A DNA stretch of 64,000 nucleotides from Dehalococcoidia bacterium (GCA_023228825.1 JALOAL010000001.1:62001-126000); one strand, 5' to 3'; counted from the stretch's first letter, positions 43,477-52,586 are shown. Numbers and translations: made by a program. Notes: generated from the letters alone by a model not told the origin.

Positions 43477-44400
43477 GTGCAGTATTACCGGAACATTGAA
43501 CGCACCTTCCCTGCCCAGGACAGCAAGCGCCTGCGGATCGCCAACCGCAGCGGCGAACTCACCGTGATCGGGGAGGACCGGCAGGACATCTCCTTGTCGT
43601 TGCAGGTGGCCGTGGACGCGGACAACGAACGCGAGGGCGAGCGCCTGCTGGACTCCATCCACGTCCCCATGGCCGCCGCCGGCGGCGGCGTGGAGGTGGG
43701 CCCGCCAGAGTTCGAGGAGCGCCGGGGCACCGTGGTGGTGCTGGGCCTGCGCATCGGCTCGCTCAGCCTCGGCGGGTCGGGGACGCGCCTGAACATGGTG
43801 GCGCGCGTGCCTCGCGCCTGCGCGGTGACGGCGGAACAGCGCTCCGGCCCGCTACGCGTGTCCGGCCTGCAGGCCGGCCTCCGCGCCGAGTCCCGCAACG
43901 GCCACAGCGAGGTCACGGAGGTGGCGGGCGACGTCGCGCTGGAGACGCGTAGCGGCACCACGGAGGTGCGCAAGGTGCGCGGCGACCTGGCCGTGGAGGC
44001 GCGCTCCGGCCGCCTGGAGGTGGAGTCCGTCACCGGCCACACCCGCCTCCGCAGCCGCAACGGCAACGTGCTCATCCGCGACATCGGCGGCGAACTGGAG
44101 GTGGAGAGCCGCTCCGGCCGCGTCCAGATCGATGACGTGCGCGGCCCCGTGCAGGTGCGCGCCCACTCCGGCGCCGTGGAGTTCCGAGGCCGCATCCAGC
44201 ACCCCGTGGACATCGAGGTGCACAGCGGCCTGGTGAAACTGGCCGTCACGCGCGACTCGCGGTTCTTTATGGACGCGGAGACGCACGTGGGATCCATCCG
44301 CTCCGAACTGCCCGTGGACTACCTGGAGCGTCCTCCAGAGGACGCCCCGGTGGTGCGTGTCCGCACGCACGCCGGCGCCGTGCGCATCGTGACCGCATAA
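43477..44400 (+). CDS. DUF4097 family beta-strand repeat protein
   Basis: The 307-residue protein begins MQYYRNIERTFPAQDSKRLRIANRSG and consists of repeated short strands with NG or SG turns (LEVESVTGHTRLRSRNGN, LEVESRSGRVQIDDVRG, VQVRAHSGAVEFRG), typical of DUF4097 (anti-adhesin or adhesin-like beta-helix). There is no signal peptide, so location is unclear. GTG 43477 follows GGAGG. Small partner genes with an RHH regulator are common for DUF4097. Confidence 0.8.
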   Translation: MQYYRNIERTFPAQDSKRLRIANRSGELTVIGEDRQDISLSLQVAVDADNEREGERLLDSIHVPMAAAGGGVEVGPPEFEERRGTVVVLGLRIGSLSLGGSGTRLNMVARVPRACAVTAEQRSGPLRVSGLQAGLRAESRNGHSEVTEVAGDVALETRSGTTEVRKVRGDLAVEARSGRLEVESVTGHTRLRSRNGNVLIRDIGGELEVESRSGRVQIDDVRGPVQVRAHSGAVEFRGRIQHPVDIEVHSGLVKLAVTRDSRFFMDAETHVGSIRSELPVDYLERPPEDAPVVRVRTHAGAVRIVTA

Positions 44401-44463
44401 TCGTGACCGCACAATTATGACTGCGGGCTGAACGCCCCGGCGCGGGAAGGGGCGCGAGGGGTG

Positions 44464-44835
44464 CTACTCGCTGACTTCGGCCTCGCCAGCGTCCGTGAAC
44501 GTGATGTGCATGGTCTTCACGACCTCGCCATCGGCGTCGACCAGTTCGACGGTGCACCCGTCCACGATGCTGCACTGCACGACCTCAGGCTCGGCGACGA
44601 GGGCTTCGGTGCCCGCATCGGCTTCTCGCTCGGCGATGAGGTTCTTCACCCAGTCCGGCATGCCACCCGCACCGTCCGTGCCATCCGCCAGCGTTGGTCG
44701 CGCGAGGTCGGCATTGGGCGCGTCACGGAACGGCCCCTCCGCGTTTGCCGTGCTGAGCACGCCACCGGCGAGGATGCCGACCACGAGCGCGAGAGCGAAA
44801 CCGGCGGTGATGCCGGCAGTCTTGATGCGAGTCAT
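44464..44835 (-). CDS. Small secreted or anchored protein
   Basis: The 123-residue protein starts MTRIKTAGITAGFALALVVGILAGG, a signal peptide or membrane anchor, followed by an acidic segment with VQCSIVDGCTVELVDADG and MHITFTDAGEAE. Two Cys residues seven apart could form a disulfide outside the cell. GGAGGT lies six bases before ATG 44835. Function is unknown. Confidence 0.7.
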   Translation of the reverse strand: MTRIKTAGITAGFALALVVGILAGGVLSTANAEGPFRDAPNADLARPTLADGTDGAGGMPDWVKNLIAEREADAGTEALVAEPEVVQCSIVDGCTVELVDADGEVVKTMHITFTDAGEAEVSE

Positions 44836-44910
44836 AACCCGACCTCCAAGCAGCAACGCGACCGCGAGCATATCAGCCGTGTTGGCGACGGACGAAGGGC
44901 GACGGCGAAT

Positions 44911-45048
44911 ATGACCATCCAGGAATTCGAGCGCCAGCAGCCTGTTCAGGACAGACGCCTGGACTCGCATGGCGAGGACATCGAGAGCATCAAGATCTGG
45001 CGAGCGAAGGTGCAGGGCTCCCTCCTCGCACTCAGCCACCCCGGGTAG
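44911..45048 (+). CDS. Short possible coding frame, coiled-coil-like
   Basis: The 45-residue frame MTIQEFERQQPVQDRRLDSHG then IESIKIWRAKVQGSLLALSHPG looks amphipathic, like the end of an XhlA-type small membrane protein or coiled coil. No Shine-Dalgarno is visible. It may be a real small gene, a remnant, or chance. Confidence 0.3.
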   Translation: MTIQEFERQQPVQDRRLDSHGEDIESIKIWRAKVQGSLLALSHPG

Positions 45049-45149
45049 TCGGGGGTGCACCGGACGATACGGCCTGTAATAGACTCCCCTCGTTCCAACC
45101 GGGACCTGGCGTCGCCCCCCGGCGCGCAACCCGGAGGAGGGGGTACGAG

Positions 45150-46643
45150 ATGTCACTGAACCTGGGCGCCATCCTGCAGGCCTCGGCCGCACGGCACGCG
45201 GACCGGCCCGTGCTGATGCTGGGCGACTACTGCATGACCTATCGCGAGTTGGACCGAGCCGCCCGTGGCTTTGCGGCGGCCCTCCGCCAGAAGGGCATCC
45301 AGCCCGGCGACCACGTGGCGGTCATGCTCCCCAACGTCCCGCAATTCCCGGTGGCCTACTTCGGCGCCCTGTACGCGGGCGCGGCGGTGGTGCCGCTGAA
45401 CGTGCTCTTCACCGCTGACGAGGTGGAGTACCACCTGAAGGACTCGCAGGCGCGCCTGCTGGTGGGCCACCCGATGTTCGAGGCCCCCGCCCGCTCTGGC
45501 GCGGAACGCGCCGGCGTCCCCCTGATCTGGGCGGACGGCGAGGGCGAGACCGTGGACACCCTGGCCGCCGGCGATCCGGTGGAGGGCCCGGCGCAGACCG
45601 CCGCGGACGACACGGCGGTGATTCTCTACACCTCCGGCACCACCGGCCGCCCCAAGGGCGCGGAACTGACGCACTCCAACCTGCTCATGAACTGCAAGGT
45701 CGTGGTGCCGGACATGCTGCCGCTGAGCCCGGACGACGTGGCGCTCGCCACGCTGCCGCTCTTCCACTCCTTCGGCCAGTCCTGCGTGATGAACGCCGCC
45801 ATTGCCGCCGGCGCCTCGTTCGTCCTGCTGCCGCGCTTCACCCCACAGGATGCGCTGGCGCTGGTGCAGCAGCACCGCGTCACCTTCTTCGCCGGCGTGC
45901 CCACCATGTACTTCGCCATCCTCGGCTTCCCGGAGGCGGACCAGTACGACGCTTCCAGCCTCCGCCTCTGCGTCACGGGCGGTGCGCCCATGCCGGTGGA
46001 GGTGCTGAAGGCGTTCAACAGCAAGTACGGGGTGGAGATCCTGGAGGGATACGGCCTCTCGGAGACCTCGCCCGTGGCGTCCTTCAACCGCCTGGACATG
46101 CCCCGCAACCCCGGCTCCATCGGCTACCCGGTGTGGGGCGTGGAGATGGCGATCATGGACGAGCAGGGCGCCCTGCTGGGCGACGGCGAGCGCGGCGAGA
46201 TCGTCATCCGCGGCCACAACGTCATGAAGGGCTACCTCGGACGCCCCGAGGCGACGGCCGAGGCGATCGACGCGCAGGGGTGGTTCCACTCCGGCGACGT
46301 GGGCGTGCGCAGCGCCGCCGACGGCTCATTCGCGATCGTGGATCGGCTGAAGGACATGATCCTGCGCGGCGGCTTCAACGTGTATCCGCGGGAGGTGGAG
46401 GAGGTCCTCTACCAGCACCCCGCCGTGGCCGAGGCCGCGGTGCTCGGCATCCCGGACCAGGAGCACGGCGAGGAGGTGAAGGCCGTGCTGGCGCTGAAGC
46501 CCGGCGAGTCCCTCACCGCGGAGGAGGTCATCGCCTACTGCAAGGAACACGTAGCGGCCTACAAATACCCGCGCGTGGTGGAGTTCATGGACATCCTGCC
46601 CAAGGGCCCCACCGGGAAGATCTTGAAGCGGGAGATGCGCTAG
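45150..46643 (+). CDS. Long-chain acyl-CoA ligase (AMP-forming)
   Basis: The 497-residue enzyme activates a carboxylic acid with ATP and CoA. AMP-binding motifs are visible: ILYTSGTTGRPKGAELTHSN near residue 160, GYGLSETSPVASFN, the hinge GWFHSGDVG, RLKDMILRGGFNVYPREVEEVL, and GPTGKILKREMR at the end. It lies just before an alpha/beta hydrolase gene that overlaps its stop by one base. GGAGGAGG precedes the ATG. Confidence 0.93.
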   Translation: MSLNLGAILQASAARHADRPVLMLGDYCMTYRELDRAARGFAAALRQKGIQPGDHVAVMLPNVPQFPVAYFGALYAGAAVVPLNVLFTADEVEYHLKDSQARLLVGHPMFEAPARSGAERAGVPLIWADGEGETVDTLAAGDPVEGPAQTAADDTAVILYTSGTTGRPKGAELTHSNLLMNCKVVVPDMLPLSPDDVALATLPLFHSFGQSCVMNAAIAAGASFVLLPRFTPQDALALVQQHRVTFFAGVPTMYFAILGFPEADQYDASSLRLCVTGGAPMPVEVLKAFNSKYGVEILEGYGLSETSPVASFNRLDMPRNPGSIGYPVWGVEMAIMDEQGALLGDGERGEIVIRGHNVMKGYLGRPEATAEAIDAQGWFHSGDVGVRSAADGSFAIVDRLKDMILRGGFNVYPREVEEVLYQHPAVAEAAVLGIPDQEHGEEVKAVLALKPGESLTAEEVIAYCKEHVAAYKYPRVVEFMDILPKGPTGKILKREMR

Positions 46644-47455
46644 TGCCTCACGCCACCGTCAACGGCGCCCGCCTCTGGTACGAGGACGCGGACGCCACCT
46701 CCGGCCGCGAGCCGATCCTCTTCCATCACGGCTGGACCGGCAGCCGCGTGAACTGGGCGCCGGTGGCGGAGCGGCTGCGTGACCGCTACCGCGTGATCCT
46801 CATGGAGTGTCGAGGCGCTGGCGAGAGCGAGCACACGGAGGACGGCTACACGCTGGAGCAGTACGCCGCAGACGTGGCGGGCATGGCCGACCACCTGGGC
46901 CTGGAGCGCTTCACCTACGCGGGCCACTCCATGGGCGGCGGCATCGGCTACCGGCTCGCCCTCGACCATGCGAGGCGGCTCGAGCGGCTCGTGCTCATGG
47001 CCCCCATCCCCGCCGACGGCATCAGCGGCCCCATGGCCCAGGTCACCCGGCCGACCGAGGCCGACCACGATGCCGAGGTCGAACGCGGGCGCCGCATGCG
47101 CTTTCGGCCGGACATGGAGCCGGATGCCTGGCTGGAGGACCGCTTCCGCCACCGCCGCTCAGTCTCGGACGGCCATTTCGTGCAGTCCTGGGCGGCGATG
47201 CGCGCGCTGAGCGTGGGCGACCGCCTGCCGGACGTGCAGACGCCCACCCTGATGATCGCCGGGCGGGCGGACGGGCTGTTGGGCGCGAACCTGAAGGACT
47301 TCCAGCGGCTGCCCAACGCCACGCTCCAGGTCTTCAGCCACGCCGGACACGAGGTCGCCATCCACGAGCCGGACGGCGTGGCAAGGTGCATCGACCAGTT
47401 CATGCAGATGGGGGTGGTGAGCGCTCGGACGCTGGCGGAGCGCCTGCAGGACTGA
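46643..47455 (+). CDS. Alpha/beta-fold hydrolase
   Basis: The 270-residue protein has HHGWTGSRVNWAPVAERL near residue 28, the nucleophile elbow YAGHSMGGGIGYRL near residue 95, and catalytic His in FSHAGHEVAIHEP near residue 240. The start is GTG 46643, overlapping the ligase stop (TAGTG). It may hydrolyse an acyl ester or thioester of the ligase product. Confidence 0.9.
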   Translation: MPHATVNGARLWYEDADATSGREPILFHHGWTGSRVNWAPVAERLRDRYRVILMECRGAGESEHTEDGYTLEQYAADVAGMADHLGLERFTYAGHSMGGGIGYRLALDHARRLERLVLMAPIPADGISGPMAQVTRPTEADHDAEVERGRRMRFRPDMEPDAWLEDRFRHRRSVSDGHFVQSWAAMRALSVGDRLPDVQTPTLMIAGRADGLLGANLKDFQRLPNATLQVFSHAGHEVAIHEPDGVARCIDQFMQMGVVSARTLAERLQD

Positions 47456-47499
47456 GCCGGCGCCAGGCTCTGAGGGTGAGCCCGGGCGCCCCTCGGGTC

Positions 47500-48177
47500 T
47501 TACGCCTTCGCCGGCTCCGCCTCGGCGCGGGGCGAGGCGGCAGTACGAGCCTTCGCGCTCGGCTGACGGTAGACCTTGCGGATGGCGTCGAAGACCGCGT
47601 CGATCTCCGCGACCAGCCCGGTGTCGTCGTCCGTGTGCTCCAGCCAGCGCTGCGTGCCCAGGTCCAGCGCGTCAGCGCCGAGCGCGGCCACCAGGCTGGC
47701 GGTGGTGTCCACCGCTGGCAGTCCCAGCCGCGCGGCAAGGATCCCCGCCACGCGCGTTTCCATCCTCGCGTTGATGCCCAGTTGGCGACAGCGCAGCGAG
47801 GGCGTCCCCACGATCAGTCGTGTCAGGGCGCGCGCCAGGGGCGTGTCCTGCACCTCGTCCACAAGGACCTCGCGCATGGCGTTCTGCAGCGCCCTCAGCC
47901 CCGGCTCGCCGGCCGGACGAGACTCCAGCGCGCACGTGATGCGGTCCGCGAGGAGCGCGATGTACTCCAGGATGGCGTCGTCCTTGGTGGCGAAGTAGCG
48001 GAAGTACGTGCGCCGGGAGACCCCCGCCTCCGCCGCGATCTCGTCGATGGTGGTCTCCTCGAAGCCCTGCTCCAGGAAGAGCCGCACGGCCGTGTCCGCA
48101 ATGGTCTCGCGCACCCTCGCGGTGCCGCGAGGCGGTTCAATCGGCGTCACGCCAGCAGCGGCCTGAGTCATCGACAT
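47500..48177 (-). CDS. TetR family transcriptional regulator
   Basis: The 225-residue protein has a TetR DNA-binding domain (RVRETIADTAVRLFLEQGFEETTIDEIAAEAGVSRRTYFRYFATKDD, about residues 20-68) and a helical ligand domain (VGTPSLRCRQLGINARME). It is convergent with the ligase/hydrolase pair and may repress it. Ligand unknown. Two start codons (48177, 48171) are six bases apart. Confidence 0.85.
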   Translation of the reverse strand: MSMTQAAAGVTPIEPPRGTARVRETIADTAVRLFLEQGFEETTIDEIAAEAGVSRRTYFRYFATKDDAILEYIALLADRITCALESRPAGEPGLRALQNAMREVLVDEVQDTPLARALTRLIVGTPSLRCRQLGINARMETRVAGILAARLGLPAVDTTASLVAALGADALDLGTQRWLEHTDDDTGLVAEIDAVFDAIRKVYRQPSAKARTAASPRAEAEPAKA

Positions 48178-48412
48178 GCGGGGATAGTACGCACACCGGC
48201 AGCGTTTGGATCGCGCGACCGTCACTTTGTCAGACCCCGCCGTTGAGCCAACGCTCACTCTGCGCGCGCACGGCGACGATGTCGAAGCGGCGCATCCCAG
48301 CCGCACGCCCAGCCCCACCGTACATTCCGGAGGAGCCCCGGACGCCCGAGCCCCGAGGAGCGCGGGGACGCTGCCTCGGGGCCCGGGGTCGCGCTTGATC
48401 TGAGGTTCGGCG

Positions 48413-48952
48413 CTAGGCGGCGGCTTCGAGGGCCGCCGCGACCTCCACGTCCACGTGCAACTTGATCTTGCGGCTGACCAGGACGCCACCGGCCTCCAGC
48501 GCCACGTTCCACGTGAGGCCAAAGTCCTCGCGGTCGAACTCGCCGGTGAGCGAGAAGCCGGCGCGCCGGTCGCCCCACGGGCTGGCGATGGGGCCCGTGA
48601 ACTCACCCTTCAGGACTACCGGGCGGGTCACGTCGCGGATGGTGAGGTCGCCCGCCAGTTCCAGTTCATCCTCGCCGATGCGACGCACGGAGGTGCTCTG
48701 GAAGACCAACTCCGGGAACTCCTCCACGTTCAGGAAGTCCGGGCTCTTCAGGTGGGTGTCGCGCTCCTCGTTGCCCGTGGTCAGGCTGGCGGTGGCCACC
48801 CGGGCGGCCACCGTGGACGCCTGCGGCTGCTCCTCGTCGATCTTGATGTCCGCCTGGACGTCCGTGAAACGGCCCTTCACGGTGGCGACCATCATGTGCT
48901 TGGCGGAGAAGCCCACCTCCGCGTGCGTGTGGTCCAGGGTCCAGGTGGTCAT
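48413..48952 (-). CDS. YceI family protein
   Basis: The 179-residue cytoplasmic form has the YceI lipocalin-like barrel: WTLDHTHAEVGFSAKHMMVATVKGRF, HLKSPDFLNVEEFPELVFQSTSV, GDLTIRDVTRPVVLKGEF, and FGLTWNVALEAGGVLVSRKIKL. YceI proteins bind isoprenoid or lipid ligands. AAGGAG lies before ATG 48952. It is divergent from an HxlR regulator, which is a frequent pairing. Confidence 0.9.
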   Translation of the reverse strand: MTTWTLDHTHAEVGFSAKHMMVATVKGRFTDVQADIKIDEEQPQASTVAARVATASLTTGNEERDTHLKSPDFLNVEEFPELVFQSTSVRRIGEDELELAGDLTIRDVTRPVVLKGEFTGPIASPWGDRRAGFSLTGEFDREDFGLTWNVALEAGGVLVSRKIKLHVDVEVAAALEAAA

Positions 48953-48991
48953 ACGATGCTCCTTCACAGGTAGTTCTGTTTGCGCGTGTTG

Positions 48992-49006
48992 GTTCCCATC
49001 AGGAAC
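48992..49006. promoter_or_regulatory. Inverted repeat in the yceI-hxlR divergent region
   Basis: GTTCC-CATCA-GGAAC lies between the two divergent genes. TATCAT at 49010-49015 beside it may be a -10 box for hxlR. It is a candidate HxlR operator. Confidence 0.4.
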
Positions 49007-49139
49007 TGATATCATCATGAGTGACCGACAGCCCGGTGTGAAGACGGCACTTTGAGGTGCCCCAGTCACCCCCGGGTAACCATCGACCGATCGGCAGGCG
49101 ACCCCCATCGACGGGCGCACCGCCAGAGACGAGGCAACC

Positions 49140-49517
49140 ATGACGACCAGCCAGGTGCGCCGCCCGCTGACCCCGCCCACCGCGTGCGAAGTGCGCGAGG
49201 TGCTGGACCGTGTGGGCGACAAGTGGTCCGTCCACGTCATTCACATGCTGGGCACCGGCACCCATCGCTTCAGCGAACTGCGGCGCGGCATCGACGGCAT
49301 CAGCCAGCGCATGCTGACCGTCACGCTTCGAGGCCTGGAGCGTGACGGCCTCGTCACCCGCACGGTCCACCCCGTGGTGCCGCCTCGCGTGGACTACGCG
49401 CTCACCCCGCTGGGCGAGACGCTGCTGGACACCGTCTGTGCGCTCATCGGCTGGGCCGAGGCCCACCGCTCGGACATAGACGCCGCCCGTGAACGCTACG
49501 ACGCCCGCGAGGAGTAG
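49140..49517 (+). CDS. HxlR family transcriptional regulator
   Basis: The 125-residue protein has the HxlR winged helix: VREVLDRVGDKWSVHVIHML near residue 18, FSELRRGIDGISQRMLTVTLRGLERDGLVTRTVHPVVPPRVDYALTPLG. The Cys16 in TACEVREVL is a common redox-sensing position. It probably controls the divergent yceI gene. Confidence 0.9.
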   Translation: MTTSQVRRPLTPPTACEVREVLDRVGDKWSVHVIHMLGTGTHRFSELRRGIDGISQRMLTVTLRGLERDGLVTRTVHPVVPPRVDYALTPLGETLLDTVCALIGWAEAHRSDIDAARERYDAREE

Positions 49518-49637
49518 GTCGGGCGTGGGCGGCCGGGGGTGCCGGTGGCCCATCGGACAGCGGCTCGCCTCGGCACGCGCGGGAGGTGAGAACCCGAGGG
49601 CGGTCGCTGCGCCCCGCAAGCGCCCCCGCCCTTCCCG

Positions 49638-51713
49638 CTACGGCCTCTTGTGAATGACCAGGGGCATCACGGTGCCGGCGCCCGCATCGTGGAGGAGGGC
49701 AGCAGCGACGGTGAGGGCCCAGCCGGTGCGCATGTTGACCGCGCACAACAGCACTGGCCCCGCAGGGAGCCCGGCCCGCTGGTCGAGGTGAATCGCCGCC
49801 TCCAGGTGTGAGACGGTGGGTGCGCTCGACGAATCCGTGGGTGCAGGGCCGCCCTGCCACGAGAAGCAGTCGACAACAGGAAGTCTCCCGACACGCCCGA
49901 TGTGCTCCGCCAACTGTCGGTTCGCGTCCATCGCGTCGCCGTAGGCGGGAGCCGGGACCACGGCGACCGGGCGAGACGGCCACGTCTTGCGCCAGCGGGA
50001 GAGCGTCGCGACGGCCCCCTCGAGCAAGCCGTCGGGGACTTCCCGGTAACGACTGCGCTGGAGTACCGCGATCTCGTCGACCCAGCCGGGATCGTCGGCA
50101 AACGCGACAGCCCGTCCCTCGCCCACCCCGTCGATAGTGCCCTTGCGCGAGACACCCGAGGGCCACCGCTTGCGCGTTTCGATCGGATCGTCGGTGCCTC
50201 TCATGAAGGTTCTGGCCCTGACGATGAGCGCGTCACCAGGTCGGGCGCCGGGAGACGGGAGTTCCCCCGTGCACACTGAGCATCGGCCACAGGGAGCGGG
50301 GTTCGGATCGTCGAGTGCGGTCTGTAGGTAGGCCATCAGGCAGCCCTCGCCGCGAGCGTAGCGTCGCATCAGGTCCGCCTCGGCCATGCGGGTCGCCTTC
50401 AACGCGCTCCACTTCTCGTGGTCATTCACATATGGCACGCCGCTCGCCCGCCACTTCGCCCCGTCTTTCGAGACAACGTCGTCGACTGCGAGGATCTTGA
50501 GGAGGGCCTCCAGGCGCCCTCGGCGAATCCCGGTCATCCGGTCAAGGTCAGGCACGGAGGAGGGACCGGAATCGAGTGCATCGAGCACCTTCGTGACGGC
50601 CGCTGGTTCGGGAATTGACGCCGTTGCGAAATACTCCCAGATGGCCTCGTCGCCGGCGCCCGGGAGCAGCACCGCTTCGGCGTGTGTGAGCGCGCGCCCT
50701 GCCCGTCCAACTTGCTGGTAGTAGGCAACCGGCGTGCTGGGTGACCCGACGTGCAGACAGAAGCCGAGGTCGGGCTTGTCATACCCCATGCCCAGCGCGG
50801 AGGTGGCGACCACCGCCTTCACCTCGTTCCGTCGCAGCCGCTCCTCAATGTGCACGCGCTCCACAGAGTCGAGTTGGCCGTTGTAGGCAGCCACGTCGAA
50901 ACCAGCGTCCTGTAGAAAGGCCGCGAGACGGACAGTCTCAGAGACCGTGAGCACATAGATGATGCCTGACACCGGCAACGCATCGAGCGCCTCCGCAACC
51001 CACGCGTAGCGCTCGACCGCCGAGAGCCCGGGCACCACCGAGAGTCGCAGTGACGTCCGGGCCAACGTACCGCGGAACGTGACCGCCTCGGCCCCGAGTT
51101 GCCGTTGGACATCGCTCGTAACCCGCTGGTTCGCCGTCGCGGTGGTGGCGAGCACCGAAGCGCCTGGCGTGCTCAAGAGCGCCCGCGCAAGACGCTGATA
51201 GTCCGGACGAAAGTCGAAACCCCAGTCGCTGATGCAATGCGCCTCGTCGATGACGATCAGCCCGACACGGGCGAGCAACGCGGGGAGGCGGTCAGCAAAG
51301 CGAGGGTTTCCCAGTCGCTCCGGAGACACGAGGAGCACGTCCAGTTGGTCGGCCGAGAGCGCGCCGTACACCGCATCCCAGTCCTCGATATTGGTGCTGT
51401 TCACCGTCGCTGCGCGAAGCCCGGCTGCTTCAGCAGCGCTGACCTGGTCTCGCATCAGCGCCAGGAGCGGTGAGATCACCAATGTCGGGCCGCCGCCCGC
51501 GCTCCGCATTGCGGAGGTAGCCGCCCAGTAGACCGCTGACTTACCCCACCCCGTCGCCTGCACCACGAGTACCCGCGCAGCCGGTGCCAGCAGCGCCGCA
51601 ACGGCCTGGACCTGGTCACCACGGGGTGTGGCCTCCGGACCGGCAAGTTGCCGAAGCACCTGGGAGAGATGGAGTCTTGCTTGCTCGAGGAGCGGGTCGT
51701 TCACGGCGGTCAT
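49638..51713 (-). CDS. RecQ-type DNA helicase with C-terminal phosphoribosyltransferase-like domain
   Basis: The 691-residue protein has helicase motifs I (ATGWGKS, residues 53-59), II (DEAH, 156-159, followed by CISDWGFDFRPDY), and VI (YYQQVGRAGR). A zinc-binding part has CLMAYL and CGRCSVC near residues 455-480. There is no HRDC domain. The last 100 residues (PVLLCAVNMRTGWALTVAAALLHDAG) look like a PRTase fold. It unwinds DNA 3'-5'. GGAGG precedes the ATG. Codon use looks less GC-biased than in neighbours, and a tRNA pair lies upstream, which may mean transfer. Confidence 0.88.
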   Translation of the reverse strand: MTAVNDPLLEQARLHLSQVLRQLAGPEATPRGDQVQAVAALLAPAARVLVVQATGWGKSAVYWAATSAMRSAGGGPTLVISPLLALMRDQVSAAEAAGLRAATVNSTNIEDWDAVYGALSADQLDVLLVSPERLGNPRFADRLPALLARVGLIVIDEAHCISDWGFDFRPDYQRLARALLSTPGASVLATTATANQRVTSDVQRQLGAEAVTFRGTLARTSLRLSVVPGLSAVERYAWVAEALDALPVSGIIYVLTVSETVRLAAFLQDAGFDVAAYNGQLDSVERVHIEERLRRNEVKAVVATSALGMGYDKPDLGFCLHVGSPSTPVAYYQQVGRAGRALTHAEAVLLPGAGDEAIWEYFATASIPEPAAVTKVLDALDSGPSSVPDLDRMTGIRRGRLEALLKILAVDDVVSKDGAKWRASGVPYVNDHEKWSALKATRMAEADLMRRYARGEGCLMAYLQTALDDPNPAPCGRCSVCTGELPSPGARPGDALIVRARTFMRGTDDPIETRKRWPSGVSRKGTIDGVGEGRAVAFADDPGWVDEIAVLQRSRYREVPDGLLEGAVATLSRWRKTWPSRPVAVVPAPAYGDAMDANRQLAEHIGRVGRLPVVDCFSWQGGPAPTDSSSAPTVSHLEAAIHLDQRAGLPAGPVLLCAVNMRTGWALTVAAALLHDAGAGTVMPLVIHKRP

Positions 51714-52036
51714 GATCCTCCGTTCGGGGCTCAGCCTCGCACAATCTCCCGCTATCGCGGAGCACCCACCGGCACGTGGAGCGTTGGGAGTCTTCGCCCG
51801 GCCTGAAGATCCGATCCGAGCGGCGTAGCGTCCTGCGCCATGACGTCGATCCCCGTGGCGCGTCGAGGCCCGCCACGCCGAACGCGAGTGCCGTGAGGCC
51901 GCGGCCAGCGAGATCGAAGCCGGCCAGGAGGCTGGCCAGCGCCACTCGAAGTGTGAAGAGGAAGCCAGGTGATCGAGCGTGTCCGCAGAGGAGGCTCCGG
52001 ATGCACACGGAGGGCTCGGGGCACCCTGGGAAAAGG
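51714..52036. other. Gene-less stretch next to tRNA-Asn
   Basis: I see no convincing gene in these 323 bases. Open frames on both strands have odd composition and no Shine-Dalgarno. It may hold degraded sequence at a former insertion boundary beside tRNA-Asn. Confidence 0.5.
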
Positions 52037-52111
52037 TGGCTCCTCGACGTGGATTCGAACCACGAACCTACCGGTTAACAGCCGGTTGCTCTACCGTTGA
52101 GCTATCGAGGA
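52037..52111 (-). tRNA. tRNA-Asn (anticodon GTT)
   Basis: The minus strand gives acceptor TCCTCGA with TCGAGGA, anticodon loop CTGTTAA between ACCGG and CCGGT, T-loop TTCGAAT, and an encoded CCA. Confidence 0.96.
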
Positions 52112-52172
52112 ACGGTGGGGTTCCAGTTTGCCGCAGGCGAGGCCAGCAGGCAAGGTGTGCGACCCCCGCGTG

Positions 52173-52217
52173 AACCTCGAATCCTCCGATCTCGGTAACC
52201 CGAGGGCTATCGAGGTT
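52173..52217. repeat. Nested inverted repeats between two tRNAs
   Basis: AACCTCGA (52173-52180) pairs with TCGAGGTT (52210-52217) around an inner hairpin CTCGG-TAAC-CCGAG (52191-52204). The segment GCTATCGAGG is shared with tRNA-Asn, so it may derive from a tRNA. Confidence 0.45.
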
Positions 52218-52237
52218 GCGCGCTGGCGAGGTTGCGC

Positions 52238-52311
52238 TGGCTGGCGGACCAGGGATCGAACCTGGGCTAAGGGATTCAAAGTCCCGTGTGCTACCGCTAC
52301 ACCATCCGCCA
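52238..52311 (-). tRNA. tRNA-Gln (anticodon TTG)
   Basis: The minus strand gives acceptor TGGCGGA with TCCGCCA, anticodon loop CTTTGAA between CGGGA and TCCCT, T-loop TTCGATC, and an encoded CCA. Confidence 0.95.
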
Positions 52312-52586
52312 GCGTCCTCCCAGCGTCGCAAATCCCGCAATTGACCGCCACTCGGCGCCCACGCTGCGCCAACCTCCGAACTCGTGGCGCTCCATGGCGG
52401 TCGTGCGTCTCTTCGCGACCCGGGGGCAGGGTAGCAGTCGAACCGGGGCTATCTCGACAGGTGTCGGCGCCGGAGGGTACCCGGGGGTTCCCCCATCCTG
52501 CCGCCGTGCGCGCGGCCGATGATCGTCGCGTGAGGAGCGCGCATTTGACCACGCAGCATGATCGGACGCCCGAGCAGCAGGAGGCG

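Noticed and set aside
52037..52111. Attachment-site duplication of the tRNA-Asn 3' end
   Set aside because: I looked near 49520-49640 at the far side of recQ and saw no matching copy, and there is no integrase gene.
52128..52586. Upstream extension of the HDOD frame
   Set aside because: It runs across tRNA-Gln, which cannot be coding.
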